Positions 45,276-57,100 of a stretch of DNA of 64,000 nucleotides are shown here, piece after piece. Location of the stretch: assembly GCA_032191485.1 (NCBI GenBank), contig JAVDOI010000008.1:2367299-2431298 (forward strand). Direction: 5' to 3'. The notes beneath the pieces were generated by a model that was not told where the DNA came from, did no database searches, and saw nothing but the letters and a program-made list of their open reading frames with translations. The DNA is from Leptoclinus maculatus. Taxonomy: Eukaryota > Chordata > Actinopteri > Perciformes > Stichaeidae. A program made the translations under genes and the position numbers. The first letter of the stretch is position 1, and the number at the start of each line of letters is the position of its first letter.

Positions 45276-48200
45276 TCCTGGTAGAAGGAGCCGGAGAGAT
45301 CAGACGGATGTTATTCCAGCTCATTAATCAGTAACACGATGAGAGAGTCTTTAACCTGTGGAGAGCTCAGTCCTGCCTCCTGCTGCTCACACTCACACAC
45401 TGCAGCAGTTATACCTGCTGAGTTTATCAAGTACTTATATGCACTGGTGGAAAGTAACGAAGTACATTTACTCAATGCTGTATTTAAGAGCCATTTTGAT
45501 GTACTTTACCTGAGTATTTCCCATTTTAACGCACTTTATACTTTTACTCCACTACATCTTGGAAGCCCACATTTTACTGCACTATATATTTATTATCAAA
45601 GTAAAAGATGAAAGATATTGACATAGATAATTGTTTAGCTGAGAATGATTTTTTTTACTTATTTTCTTGATTAATTGTCTTTTATCACATCGATGAGGAC
45701 CCGAACCGAAGGAAGACAGCTTGTTGCAGAGTTTAAATGTGCGTAATAAGAGATTTGGAGCTTTTCTATTGTCTCTGGACGGCTCTCAACATGGCGACGC
45801 CTGAGCGGCTCGCAGCTAACGGTGCTAACAGAGCTGAGAGTACAAACTACATGCTGACAGACGGTATCAAAGGTTTTATACAACATCTCTACTGGTTTTG
45901 GGGTTTAATTAAAGAGTGTTTAACAACGTCTTACAGCTCATTGGTGTCTAGACGAGTGACAGTTAACACTTCGGTGATGTACAATAAAAGAGATGTATAA
46001 TAATATAACAGCTTTAGAGTAAACACGTCACCGGTTCGATTCCTGGTGGAGACGTCTGTTCTCAGTCGTCCTCTGGTCTCCAAACTGTTTCAAGGGAGTC
46101 TCAGTGAATGGAAGAGAAAAGAAGCATGTTTAGTTTTTAAAAGAACATCGGAGTAGAAATAGAAAACAATAAAAGTTCATCTTACGTTTGAAGGAAGTTC
46201 TTCGTATCAGCTGGAAATCGTCAGAGGCTCTCGGACCAACAAGTCTTCATCGGGGTATAAAGTGTGATGAGGACAGCTGTTCAATTATCTTTCTTCTAAA
46301 GTCTTTAAAAATATATATATTTATAAAGATATTTGGAGAAATAAATAATGATGGAATAGTTTCAGACTTTCAGATAGGATCACGTTAATAATCCATATTA
46401 ACTGTTAACATTAAGAAACAGCAGATTTTCACCTATAATTATTATTTAATAGCTTGATGTTTGTGTCTTCATCTTCTTCAAAGAGAAACTGAATCAAAGT
46501 GTGATGAGAATAAAATAACCAGAACAAAACACACAATTGGCCAGGAATAGGTTTTATATAAAATTTGAACAGTGGATACAGAGGCGATATTATGTGTATA
46601 AAAAAATACATACAATAAAAGGAAAATAAATGAATCTTATCTTTTGTTTTTTCTACTTTGAGCAGGTGTTCAAGTTAGCTGATGAAATGTAAAAGGCACT
46701 AAATGTACAACATTCCAGTTTTAAAGACGTTAAACAGAGAGAGAGGCCAAGGTCACTCGGAGATGAACGAAAAATACAAAAAACAAAACAAAAAAGAAAT
46801 CACAGGGAATTTGTTTGTCTTTGATTTGCAAGACATAGTGCAGATTTTACAACATAACATACCAAACAATTTATCAAACAACACACAACTATTTACCATC
46901 GAATAACACGAAGCGCGCACTTCTTAAGACTCGTCGTGAGAGGCCCGAACGCTGCCGACCGGCATCCGCACAGAACTCAAAGACACCAGCGAGCATCGGC
47001 CATCTTTCATAATTTATAGTTTACATCACAATTTCTACAAACAGCACTAAACAACTGCAACGAGTCACGGTTAGGAGCAAAGCGACCAGCAGTAAAGGTT
47101 TGTCGGTATCATACAGGTTGCTTTTTTGGAGATTTTGGTGAACACATTGAAACTCATGCTGTAAACTGGGAGGAAGAAACAAAACATAAAAAAAAAAGGT
47201 GGAAACACAGCTGGAAGACGACAGCGTCTGCATCGAGTGGAGAGCCGAGTCAAAGTGGACTGAATTAAGAGGCTCTGGTTGTGAATGTAAACACGTATTT
47301 AGCCCTCAAAGCTTAAATCTGGAGATTGCAGCTCTAAATGCTAACATGCTAAATACCAGAACGTTATGCTAAGACACCCAATGTTAGCATGTTAGCTGTT
47401 AGCATGTTGTCAGCTGAATTGTTGTTTTCGCCTCCCTTTGCTGCAGTGATGTAGAAGTGTACTCCAGGGCGTGTCAGTACACTGTGACATCACTGTTGGT
47501 GATGTTAGCAAGCTAATCATGACATGTTTTACATCGTTAGCATGCTAAAAATGCTAAATGTTAACATGCTAACTGTTGGCATGTCGAGGCTGAATTTTAG
47601 GGGGTTGTGATTTGCGATGCAACATGCGTTGTTTTTACTGTGTTTCCTGCCATGGTGGGACAATAAAGTTATATTCTACTCTACCAACAGTTTCTGTTTT
47701 CAGGCGTGTCTTTAGCTTTACAGACATTATTGCTCCAGACTTTAACGTACCGGTACATATTGTGAGCACAGCGCAGACAAAAGCTCATCGACATTATCAA
47801 TGACGTTCACAATGATACAATCAACCCCACTTAGGAATAGGAAGCTGTTCTTTTTAGCATTAGTTGATGTTATATTTACTTAATAATAATAATATTCTTT
47901 GTCTTGGATGTGTGTAAAGAGGCTATAATCAATATTTTTCAGAATAAAAATCAATAAACAGCAGACAGAAACCGTTAGCGACTAGCTGGTGAACATAGAG
48001 GAGCATTTAGCAGCTAAAGAGACAGATGTTTGTGGGTGGAGACCAAAAACGGAGCTAAAAGAGAGAATATTGGACCGTCATGTTGCTGTGTAACTGCTGG
48101 ATGTTTAAATAAACGACTGTTTCCTATCAATCTGAACAGATCTACTTAATGGAGATGACGCGTCAGTGTTGTGTTCACAAGTTGTTTCTGTTGCCCTCAA

Positions 48201-49663
48201 GTGGCCAAGAAGATATTTTTGGATTTGTGCACACTTTTAACTGAGGAAAGTTTGATTCACGCCATTTTTAAATGGACCCGGCTCGACACTCCCTGCAGGC
48301 TCTGTACACGTTGGAGTGTTTGCTGACAAATAATAATAATAAAGATTAAAAAAAAAAGAGAAAACATTGAGCATGCCACCAACTTTCTAGACCTCTACAG
48401 CAAACGACTTTCCTCCTCTGGAAAGACATCCACAGCCAAACCACCCTGGAATGAGTTACAGTAAACAGCACTATATCTTACAGGAGCAAGAAATATTTAC
48501 AAATACTGGTCAACATGGAAACTTACTGCATTCGGAATCACAAGCGGAAGCTTTAGGCATTAAGACGTGGTTGCAACACAAATATCATTCTCATGGGTGA
48601 CCACACTGTTAACAAACTGAATTACAACATAAATTTGGTTTTTAAATGCTTCAAACTGAGTAAAAAAAACAACATACATTTGGAATGCATTTTAAAGCTT
48701 AAAAGCAATCGGAAAGAACTGTTTTTAATATTACTGTTGACATTAGATATTTGGCCCATTAGTTTGGAAACAAAAAAGAGATTTTACATGATACAAAGAC
48801 GGGAAAAAAAAGATGGATATTTTCATAATAATGATTGTTATGTTAGTAAATTGCATGCAAACAGTGTATTTATCATTCGTTTTTTACAACAAATGAGAGC
48901 TCCCGGTTTTCAGAGAAGATATTTCACCTCAGTTGAACGTTTAGTGTGAACGCATATTTCTAAATGACTCAAAACGTCCAGATAACAAACACTTTTAAAA
49001 TTCTTTCGTATCACACTTACAAACGGGCAGAAAGACGTTTTTAAGTGTGATGCAGAACACAAAACTCTACTTGCATTGCCTCTTTGTTCATAAGCACTTT
49101 TAAAAAAAGGAAACAGACACTCAAGGAAACAAACTGGTTAACGATGTTCCACTGAGGTGAAAATCAGATGGGAGGCAGTGTCTTTTCTTAAAGAACGGTA
49201 CCACAACAACATGCCAGAAGTCTGTACGGAAAACTGAAGCATTCACAGTAACACAACGTCAGACAGCTTCTTCTGTCTGAAGAGTACCAAGTTTTCTTCC
49301 GTAGATTGTTGTAACGACTGCATGCAAAGTTACTGAAGGCAACGTAAAGAAAATCTATTCGCCTCGAACAAAACAAGATCACTATGGAAGTGCCCAACGG
49401 TGGAGATGGAGTGTGGCTGCAGCAGCCTGTTGCACCGGCTTTGTGTTAATTCAAACGTAGCTCAGCTGGACTGTCAGTTAAAGAGTCGGGCTTTAATTTC
49501 ACCGAAAACCAGCTTCACTATACGAGTTAGTCAGGAGTTTAAGAGAACTTTGAAGCAGGTGTGACGCTGGACGGACAGTGTACTGATTAAGAGTACTGTT
49601 TTTATGCCATGTATTTTTTTCCTTCCTTTTCAAAACCTGGTGGCCGCATTACCCACAATGCAA

Positions 49664-49664
<1 letters not shown>

Positions 49665-49695
<31 letters not shown>
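49665..49695. repeat. 31-base G homopolymer
   Basis: An unbroken G run. It could form G-quadruplex DNA and is a probable site of sequencing or assembly length error. Confidence 0.97.
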
Positions 49696-49698
<3 letters not shown>

Positions 49699-50809
49699 CA
49701 TTTGGTCTGAGATTTGTGTGGTGCTATGCTAGTAGCAGCTAATGTAGCCTCTACCCTGCAACAGTACAGTACATACACATAACATATGTTTTCTCAGGCC
49801 CCAACTGAGACAATTTATCAGATTTCACGCAGCTTCAGTCATCAAAAGCTTTGTATAACTGACTTTAAAATCAGACCAGAAGAAGTTAAAAGGTGCTAAA
49901 TTCGATATTCAGAGTATTTTTTTTATGGCTCTCAACACGGCTAGCTGGCGGCTAGGAGCCAACAGTGATAGCAGCGCTAACAGCGCAAACAACGGCAACA
50001 GTGCCAACAGAGCTAACAGTGTTTACCTGAAGGGGAACAGGAGGGCGGGCGCTACGCCTCTGTGACGGCGCTGTCAGTCGGGACGCTGTTATCAGCTGTA
50101 ACCACCGTATGAGAGCAGCGCAAAGCAGCACAAAGCAGCGCACGTGAGCTAACCAGCGGCGCGCTAACATGCACATAAAGCATGAAAAAAAGCACAGAGG
50201 GAGAGCGACTCAGATAGACATCACTCCACTATAACTTCACATAGCTAATAGTTGTTTGCTGCTATTATTAATGCTCTGAATATCGTATAAAGAACCTTTA
50301 ATGAATTAATTAAATAAATGCTTAAACGAGCTGCAGGACGATTTCTGGCCAAAAATGTCTCGTTTGAGAAGCTAATCGGTCCGATGCCGCTCATAGCTGT
50401 TGTCTAAAGAGCCGTTATTCATTTTTCACTACAGAGAGCTGGTTTAAACATTATGAGAAGTAATGTTTCACACGTTGTAGATGATCGTAGTATTTGATGG
50501 ACACTACCTTTCCCTTTTTTAAATCAACATTGTTGAGGATGCAGCCGCCTAATTTGAATAAAAATCATGAATGATTGGCTTTGCTCATTCCTGATTAACT
50601 GCTGTCAAGACAGACGGATGATGAACATTCTTAATTTATATTTAAATTGGACGGCACGTTGTTTGTAATAGAGCCCTTTATATTCATGATGATTATGACC
50701 GGCACATGTGTGATTTTGAGGTGCGTTCACAGGAGGTGGGAATTGCCGCTTCCCACAACTTCTAGTATGTTGTTTATAACAGAAACTTGTAACTGTTGAG
50801 GTTTAGACT

Positions 50810-51394
50810 TTGGCTCTTAAGACTTTTATTGATGCCAGCTCAGTAAATAAACACCAGAGAAGTAGTCGATAAATAATAAGGTGATTAGTGGTTAGTCGGA
50901 CAAACGCGTGTTGTATTAAGTTAAGAGGATAACTGTCCTTCACTAGTCAGTGAACGCTGGCTTACGTTTGCTTAGTGTTGATTTAGCTACGACGCATCAG
51001 TGGTTTAGTTTGAGTTAACACTTGAGGTTAAAGTTCAGCTGGTGCAACAGGCTGCAGACCCTTCAAAATAAAAGATCAAAATAAAAACATCTGTATATGT
51101 GGAATGAAATGGATGAAAGCATTCTTAATTCTTACTGAGAACAATGTAACGGCTGATGGGAGTGTCCATTAAATTTCATAGCTTGATTTTTTTTTCTGCC
51201 TTCACAACAAAAGCACACGGAGACGTCATGCTTTCAGAGGACAAAAAGATGAAGAGAAGGAAAAGAGAAACTGCACCGATTTTTGTCCCTGTTGAAATAT
51301 TCCCACCCTTCCCAAAGAGCAGCTGATCGAGAGGTCTGATACTTTACTGTGTTTATATTTTAGGTTTTTGTTTTTTTTGGTCCCTGGTTCCTCT
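50810..51394 (-). other. mpzl1: 3' UTR of the mpzl1-like gene (minimal extent)
   Basis: Minus-strand sequence after the TGA at 51397-51395. The first AATAAA on that strand is at 50830-50825. Mammalian MPZL1 has a UTR of several kb, so longer forms reaching toward 47 kb are possible. Confidence 0.4.
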
Positions 51395-51490
51395 TCAGTT
51401 TTTACGAATGTCAGCGTAGACCACTGGCTCGTTCTTGTGGAATGAGGTTCTGCTGCCTGAGTGATCCAACTGGGCGTATATCACCGGGCC
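51395..51490 (-). CDS. mpzl1: mpzl1-like terminal exon with both ITIMs
   Basis: 96 nt in phase 0 from a tctcag acceptor to TGA. It encodes GPVIYAQLDHSGSRTSFHKN and EPVVYADIRKN. VIYAQL and VVYADI both fit the ITIM consensus (hydrophobic-x-Tyr-x-x-hydrophobic), with 18 residues between the two tyrosines' motifs, as needed for tandem SH2 binding by SHP-2. Confidence 0.95.
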   Translation of the reverse strand, partial: GPVIYAQLDHSGSRTSFHKNEPVVYADIRKN

Positions 51491-54077
51491 CTGAGACACA
51501 ATGTGAGAGAGGGAGGAAGGTAGTCAGTAAAAGAAACACAGGACCTTCGTTTCCTTACCATACTATAGTATACTATACTATACTATACCATACTATACTA
51601 TACTATACTATACTATACACACCTGACAGCTGTTTCAATAATTTCATATCGCTAAAAATGTTTTCACCTGATTACCGTGCTGTCAGACAGACCTTCATGA
51701 CGGGGAACTAAAGTTATCTATAATCTCTTAAAACCACCAGACTTCATTGACAAAAACAGTCCTTTTACTCAAAGGGGTTTAGATGTTTTTAAGTATATAA
51801 AATACGTTTCGCTGCGGCCTCGTCTACAGCAGAACATTGCTTTTGCAACAAAAGGTGCATTCCCCAAAATGACACGGTGCCATGATGAAAGTGATATTCA
51901 TCTTCTCATCTAAAGCTCTGCAGACAAATAAATTAATTAAACTTTTCTTTACGGTGCCGCACAGTCTACGCTTTACTTTACCTTGTTTTATACACGCGTG
52001 TCATCGTATTCCTTCTTCATGATCATTTAATATTCTTCTCACATGATCTTAAATTCTACTCTTGTGGACAAACGAGACATAAACTAGCTTTAACATATCT
52101 ACTGTTGGACGTTTTTTTATCTGATTGTATGATTTGAAGCAGATTCTGAGCATTACATTGACGAGGATATTGAATGAATATTACAAACGGTGGACAAAGA
52201 TCCAGCCCGGTTGGAATAAAGAACATAAATGTAACATATTCCCAGTGGAACGTGTCCACCGGTGGATTGTGTTCCGTCCCCCAGACTCCTACCTGTAGTG
52301 GACCCGAGGGACCGGTAGACCTGGAGACCTCCAGGCTGGACTCCACCTTCTTTCGTGGTTTGGGAGCCTGAGAGCTCACGCTCTCCAAGGACGTACATCT
52401 ATTTGTTTGTTTTTTACGATTTGCCGTGGTGTCGAGCAATCATTGGTGCACAGTCAGATGGAGACAAACACAAATAAATGGGACACAAGACAGAAAAATA
52501 AAACAATGAGCGATGAGCACATGAAACACACTGGAAGCAAACTGCAGCTCCCAGTGGAGATAGAAGCAGTGAGACTAGAGGTGCACTGCTGGGGTTTAAA
52601 GTGTTAAATACGCCTAAAAACTACAGATTATTATAACGCGTGTTCTTTATTGTTATAGGCTCACATTCACGTCTGACTACGAGACTTATTCGTGTACATA
52701 ATACTAGAGTTTATGTTGAAAATATGTTTAGTTGCAGGTCTGGTACTCAACGAAGTCATTGCTGAGCGAGCAGTCGTACGATTACTTTCCTTTTAAGTTC
52801 CTGTTAAATTTAAACTCTTACTGTAATGAACTGGAATTTGATGGCGAGATAAAATGAAACTTGTCCGTCGTCGGCTTTGTGTTTAAGCCGGTGTCTGAAG
52901 ATCCTTTATGACGATAAAGAAGCATCGCTGACTTTGTTTCTTTTAGTTCAAATAACTCCAACAGAGTGAGACATCTTCTCTCTAGATGATCGCCTCACGT
53001 CAACATCAATTATTTAAGTTTAGAAACTTGATATTTTTTAACCAGGACCTTTAGATTAGAATCAAATAGCTCATAAATAAAAATAAGGAATTTCAGATTT
53101 AGAAGAATACAGATGTTACTTCGATGTGTCAGATACAAATTTAAACTAAAAAGTATCAAATCGAACAATATTAAAGAACTTGTTTTAGGGTCGGGGCCAA
53201 ATGACCCCTGATCGGGACGTCCCGACTCTTACATGATGGTGAACTGAATATCTTCAGACTTCACTCTGAGCTCTTAGAAATTAAAGGTTTTCTTCTTTTC
53301 TCTATTTTATGATGTTTTACAGACAAAACAACAAATTGATAAACGAGAGAATAATCGGCAGATTAATTGATAATGAAGATAAACGTCGGTGGTAAACTGT
53401 AACTAAGTACATTTGTACTAAATACATATTCTAGGTACTTGCGGTTAACTAACTAATGCATGATATTGTTGTCAGTGCACCTCTAGTGGAGACAATGTAG
53501 AACAGTCTGTACAGTAAGAGAAGCAGCTCATAATGAGCCGGTAACATTTCAAACTACAAACATTCTGTTGATCAAATATGTTTCTTTGCTTGTTTTTTTT
53601 GTTTTTTTTAAAAGCTGGGGATGAAGAGACACACGTGAAGAAGAAGACGGTGGTTAGTTTTGCGTGTTAGTGGACAAAGACGATCAATGACAACATGCTG
53701 AAGACGAGCTAATCAATGACGTGATGATAGTTAGTCGTTAGTTAACAAACAGAGATGGAGGAAAGTGACTGGCACCAGTGAAAACCCCCAAAAAAGATCA
53801 GTGCTTCAAACCATCCAACAGCCAAACAGCTTTTTAAAACATGTTTTATTAATCGCTCATAATTAAGGATCAATATGTGACTCAGTGTTCTTCTGCAGCA
53901 TGCGACGCAGACGCGGTCAAAACTTCCTCCAGCACACAGAAAAGTGTTGATTCTGACTTCAAACAAACTTGTTAATAATTAGTAAACGACATCAGATCAT
54001 CACCCAAATAAAAGAAGAAGAAGAAGAAGAAGAAGAAGAAGAAGAAGAAGAAGAAGAAGAAGAAGAAGAAGAAGAAG

Positions 54078-54109
<32 letters not shown>

Positions 54110-54152
54110 GAAGTAGAAGAAGAAGAAGAAGAAGAAGAAGAAGAAGAAGAAG

Positions 54153-54184
<32 letters not shown>

Positions 54185-57100
54185 GAAGTAGAAGTAGAAG
54201 TAGAAGAAGAAGAAGAAGAAGAAGAAGAAGAAGAAGAAGAAGAAGAAGAAGAAGAAGAAGCTCAAACCAGCAGGTTTGTTCTCCACACAGAGAGATCTCT
54301 GCTCTCATGCAGACAGAGTTAGACGAGTGTTACAGTCCGGTGATTAAATCTCAGAGGAAGTTTAATATTTAAACACACGACGCTCACTATATTATCAAAC
54401 AACAGCTGTTGACCAATACATTAAACTGGACGACAACGGAGCAGAAGCAGCGCCGGGTCTTTGTGGCTCTTTGGATCCTTTCAGTTGAACTGTGATTATA
54501 TAAACTGTTAATAAATGGTTTATAACAAACTACTATGGAGCTGTAAGTAGATAAACCGGTTTATTAATGTTTAATTAATCGTGTGAATTAAAATACTGGA
54601 TATACATATTGGGGTAAAAGTACCGTGTTACAAATATTCTCGTTATTTAAGGTGTCGTGTGGCTGCATCAGCGCCTGTAATAATAATAATAATAATAAAT
54701 ATTTAGACACTCACCCTTCATATTCGTGGCGGTTGTGAAGAACCCTCATGGTGATGCAGGCAGCCACAGCGATGAGGACGAGCAGAAGTAAAGCGCCGCT
54801 GACCGCTCCCACTATAATGGCGGTGTTGCTCTGAGGGAGAGATTCTGGAGGAAAAGACATAAAGACGATATTTACCACCGCGTTTAAAAAACCATCCGAT
54901 GCTCATTTTAGTCTTTATTCTAACTGTGCGTACTCCACAGTCATGGGCTATTGTTGTCTGGTGACATCTAGTGGTGAGGCCAACTCAACGTCCCTCCGGT
55001 GACACGTTAAGAGCAACAGAAGTCACGTTACCGAAGTTTCACAAGAGAACTACGGTGGCCTGCAGGGAACGTAAGAAAACACACAAAAGTCTCTCTTAAG
55101 CCGACCGTAGAAACGTGGCGGTGCAACATGTCGGACGGTTCTTAGTTTCAGGTGATTATACACTAATGAGAACATAGTTATGAATATTATATTACATTTC
55201 TGCTATTAGATCCTTAGAAGTGAGACACGCTGACCCGTAAAACAAAGAATAAAGCTGCCACACACACTAAATGCAAGAAAAATGGCACAAGAAGCTATAA
55301 AACTACTCAAAATATGATTAGAAAAGTCAGAGATTGTAATAAAAACATAAATGTTTACTATTACGGCAGAGATGGTTTTAAATGTTAATATTTAATATGA
55401 TTTTATCCAAACTTTGTACCTATTAATAGCTCAGTTATAAAAAAGTCTATTTAAACACATGTTCATGGTCTACAGGTGAGATAAAAGCCCAACCTCAGCA
55501 CTTTAAACTGGTTTTCTCAGTTTGTCTCTTCATGGTGTGTCAATAAAGTTTTGTTTTATTGTACATAAAAGACAGTCTGGCCATCCAGCAGCGACAAAAC
55601 CTCCGTGTGTTCAAAGGGAATACTTCTACATCTCTTTGTGAGAGCTGTAAAAAAAGCTTCATAGTCAAACATAATAATTAAATAAACACACAGACGTCGT
55701 CTATTCAGGCGCAGCTCGCTGCTTCCCACGAACAAATACCAGATAAAGAACGATCTCCCACCTGGAGGGTGGGGCAACCGCCGATGAGCCAAAAGATAAC
55801 AAGCCATCACACGCACGACTGGGCCTCGTGCGACTGAAAGACGAATGGCAAGAAGTGACCTGCTGGAACACATTTTATGAGAGGAGCTTGCAGCAGAAAC
55901 CTGCTCGAGATACAACTCGGATTAATTCACCTTTAATAACCCGACAGCTTCGACGCAGGTGTTTTGTTTGTCGTCCTTAAGATCATAAGTTTAATCTTTG
56001 TATCCAAAATGAGAGAGAACAATGCAAACGTCATTTAAAATGTGTGAGTCTGGACGTTTAAATCAACTCCCGGTTACAGAAGAGAAGACACAACATCGAC
56101 TAAAACATCAGAAAATCAACAAGGAGCTGAAAAACGTACCTTTAAAATCTGTTTAAATTGAGCTGGTTTGAACGGTTTTAGATCAGCTTAGATTAGATCT
56201 CTTGTTTCACATTAAAAGCTTTTCAAAAAGCCAAATGAGACGAATGCTTTTATTGCAAAGCGGACGATGAATGACGCCATTGCTCACTTATGGATACTTT
56301 AAACTTGCACTCTTGCTGCACTAAATGTTCCCTCGTGACAAATAAATGTCATCTTATCTCACGTACACAACAGGCTTTTTCGTTAGGATCCGTTTTGAAC
56401 ATTGCATGCAGGAACGGTGCCAGAAGAAACAGCTCCAAAGTGCCGATGAGACGAAAAGGAACCGGTTCTACGAGCAGACCGCCAACACCACAGATACCAA
56501 GGTAAACAACTCCGTACACCCTCCTGTGGGATGGAAAGTCACTCACTCTGTGTGTGCATTGCTCATGAAGATCTAGTCTTTCACGTTCAACATTGGGCTT
56601 TCACACACCTGTTGATCTAGGTTTAAAGCCGACTAAAGAAGATTTAAAGGTAATCCTATCGGGTTTAAAACTAGATTTAAATCGAGGTTTTAATTCATTC
56701 CAGGTGGTGCGACCCTCCCGCCGCGTCCAGAGCGACGCCACAAAGCCTCTTTGCCTGGAAACATGACGGATTGAGCACAAAGAAGCTGCAGCTTCACAGC
56801 GCTCCGTCCAATCAGAGCGGGAGCTTAGAGAGCGTCAGCGAGTGGGTGAACACAACGGACGAGTGTCTTCTGGCCAAGGCCACACTCTCATAACACAACA
56901 AGGTAGGTACGCAGGTACATAAGTAAAGTCTTGTGAACTCACAATCGTTATCTGCCTCAAGGTGAAACAGATTGTCATAGAACATCCTTCACAAGAAATA
57001 TCTTTCAACCCTCTGAAAAGCATCATCATGGTGAGATTTTCATCTTTCCGACGGTCCTTGAACACACCCCGAATAAACCGTTTGCTTGAACCAGATCCTG

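Larger units (their letters stand above)
40776..50809. other. Gene-free region between lrrc32 and the mpzl1-like gene
   Basis: No coding exon is recognised. It holds C runs (42547-42571, 42644-42656), a large GA tract (42814-43570), GTATGAA and TGTGTAC short repeats (43595-43622, 43845-43892), a purine-rich AAG/CAG stretch (44760-44925), CA and CTTTT tracts (45040-45275), dispersed ggtggaaagtaac-type repeats (42000-42260, 45442-45610), gctaac-rich repeats (47320-47590, 49930-50020) and a 31-G run (49665-49695). It must also contain the lrrc32 promoter and probably distal 3' UTR of the mpzl1-like gene. Confidence 0.6.

Noticed and set aside
46000..46060. A tRNA gene around the B box
   Set aside because: No cloverleaf or A box can be folded from the surrounding sequence.
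53969..54322. Poly-Glu, poly-Phe and poly-Leu frames
   Set aside because: Products of the GAA/TTC tract within an intron.
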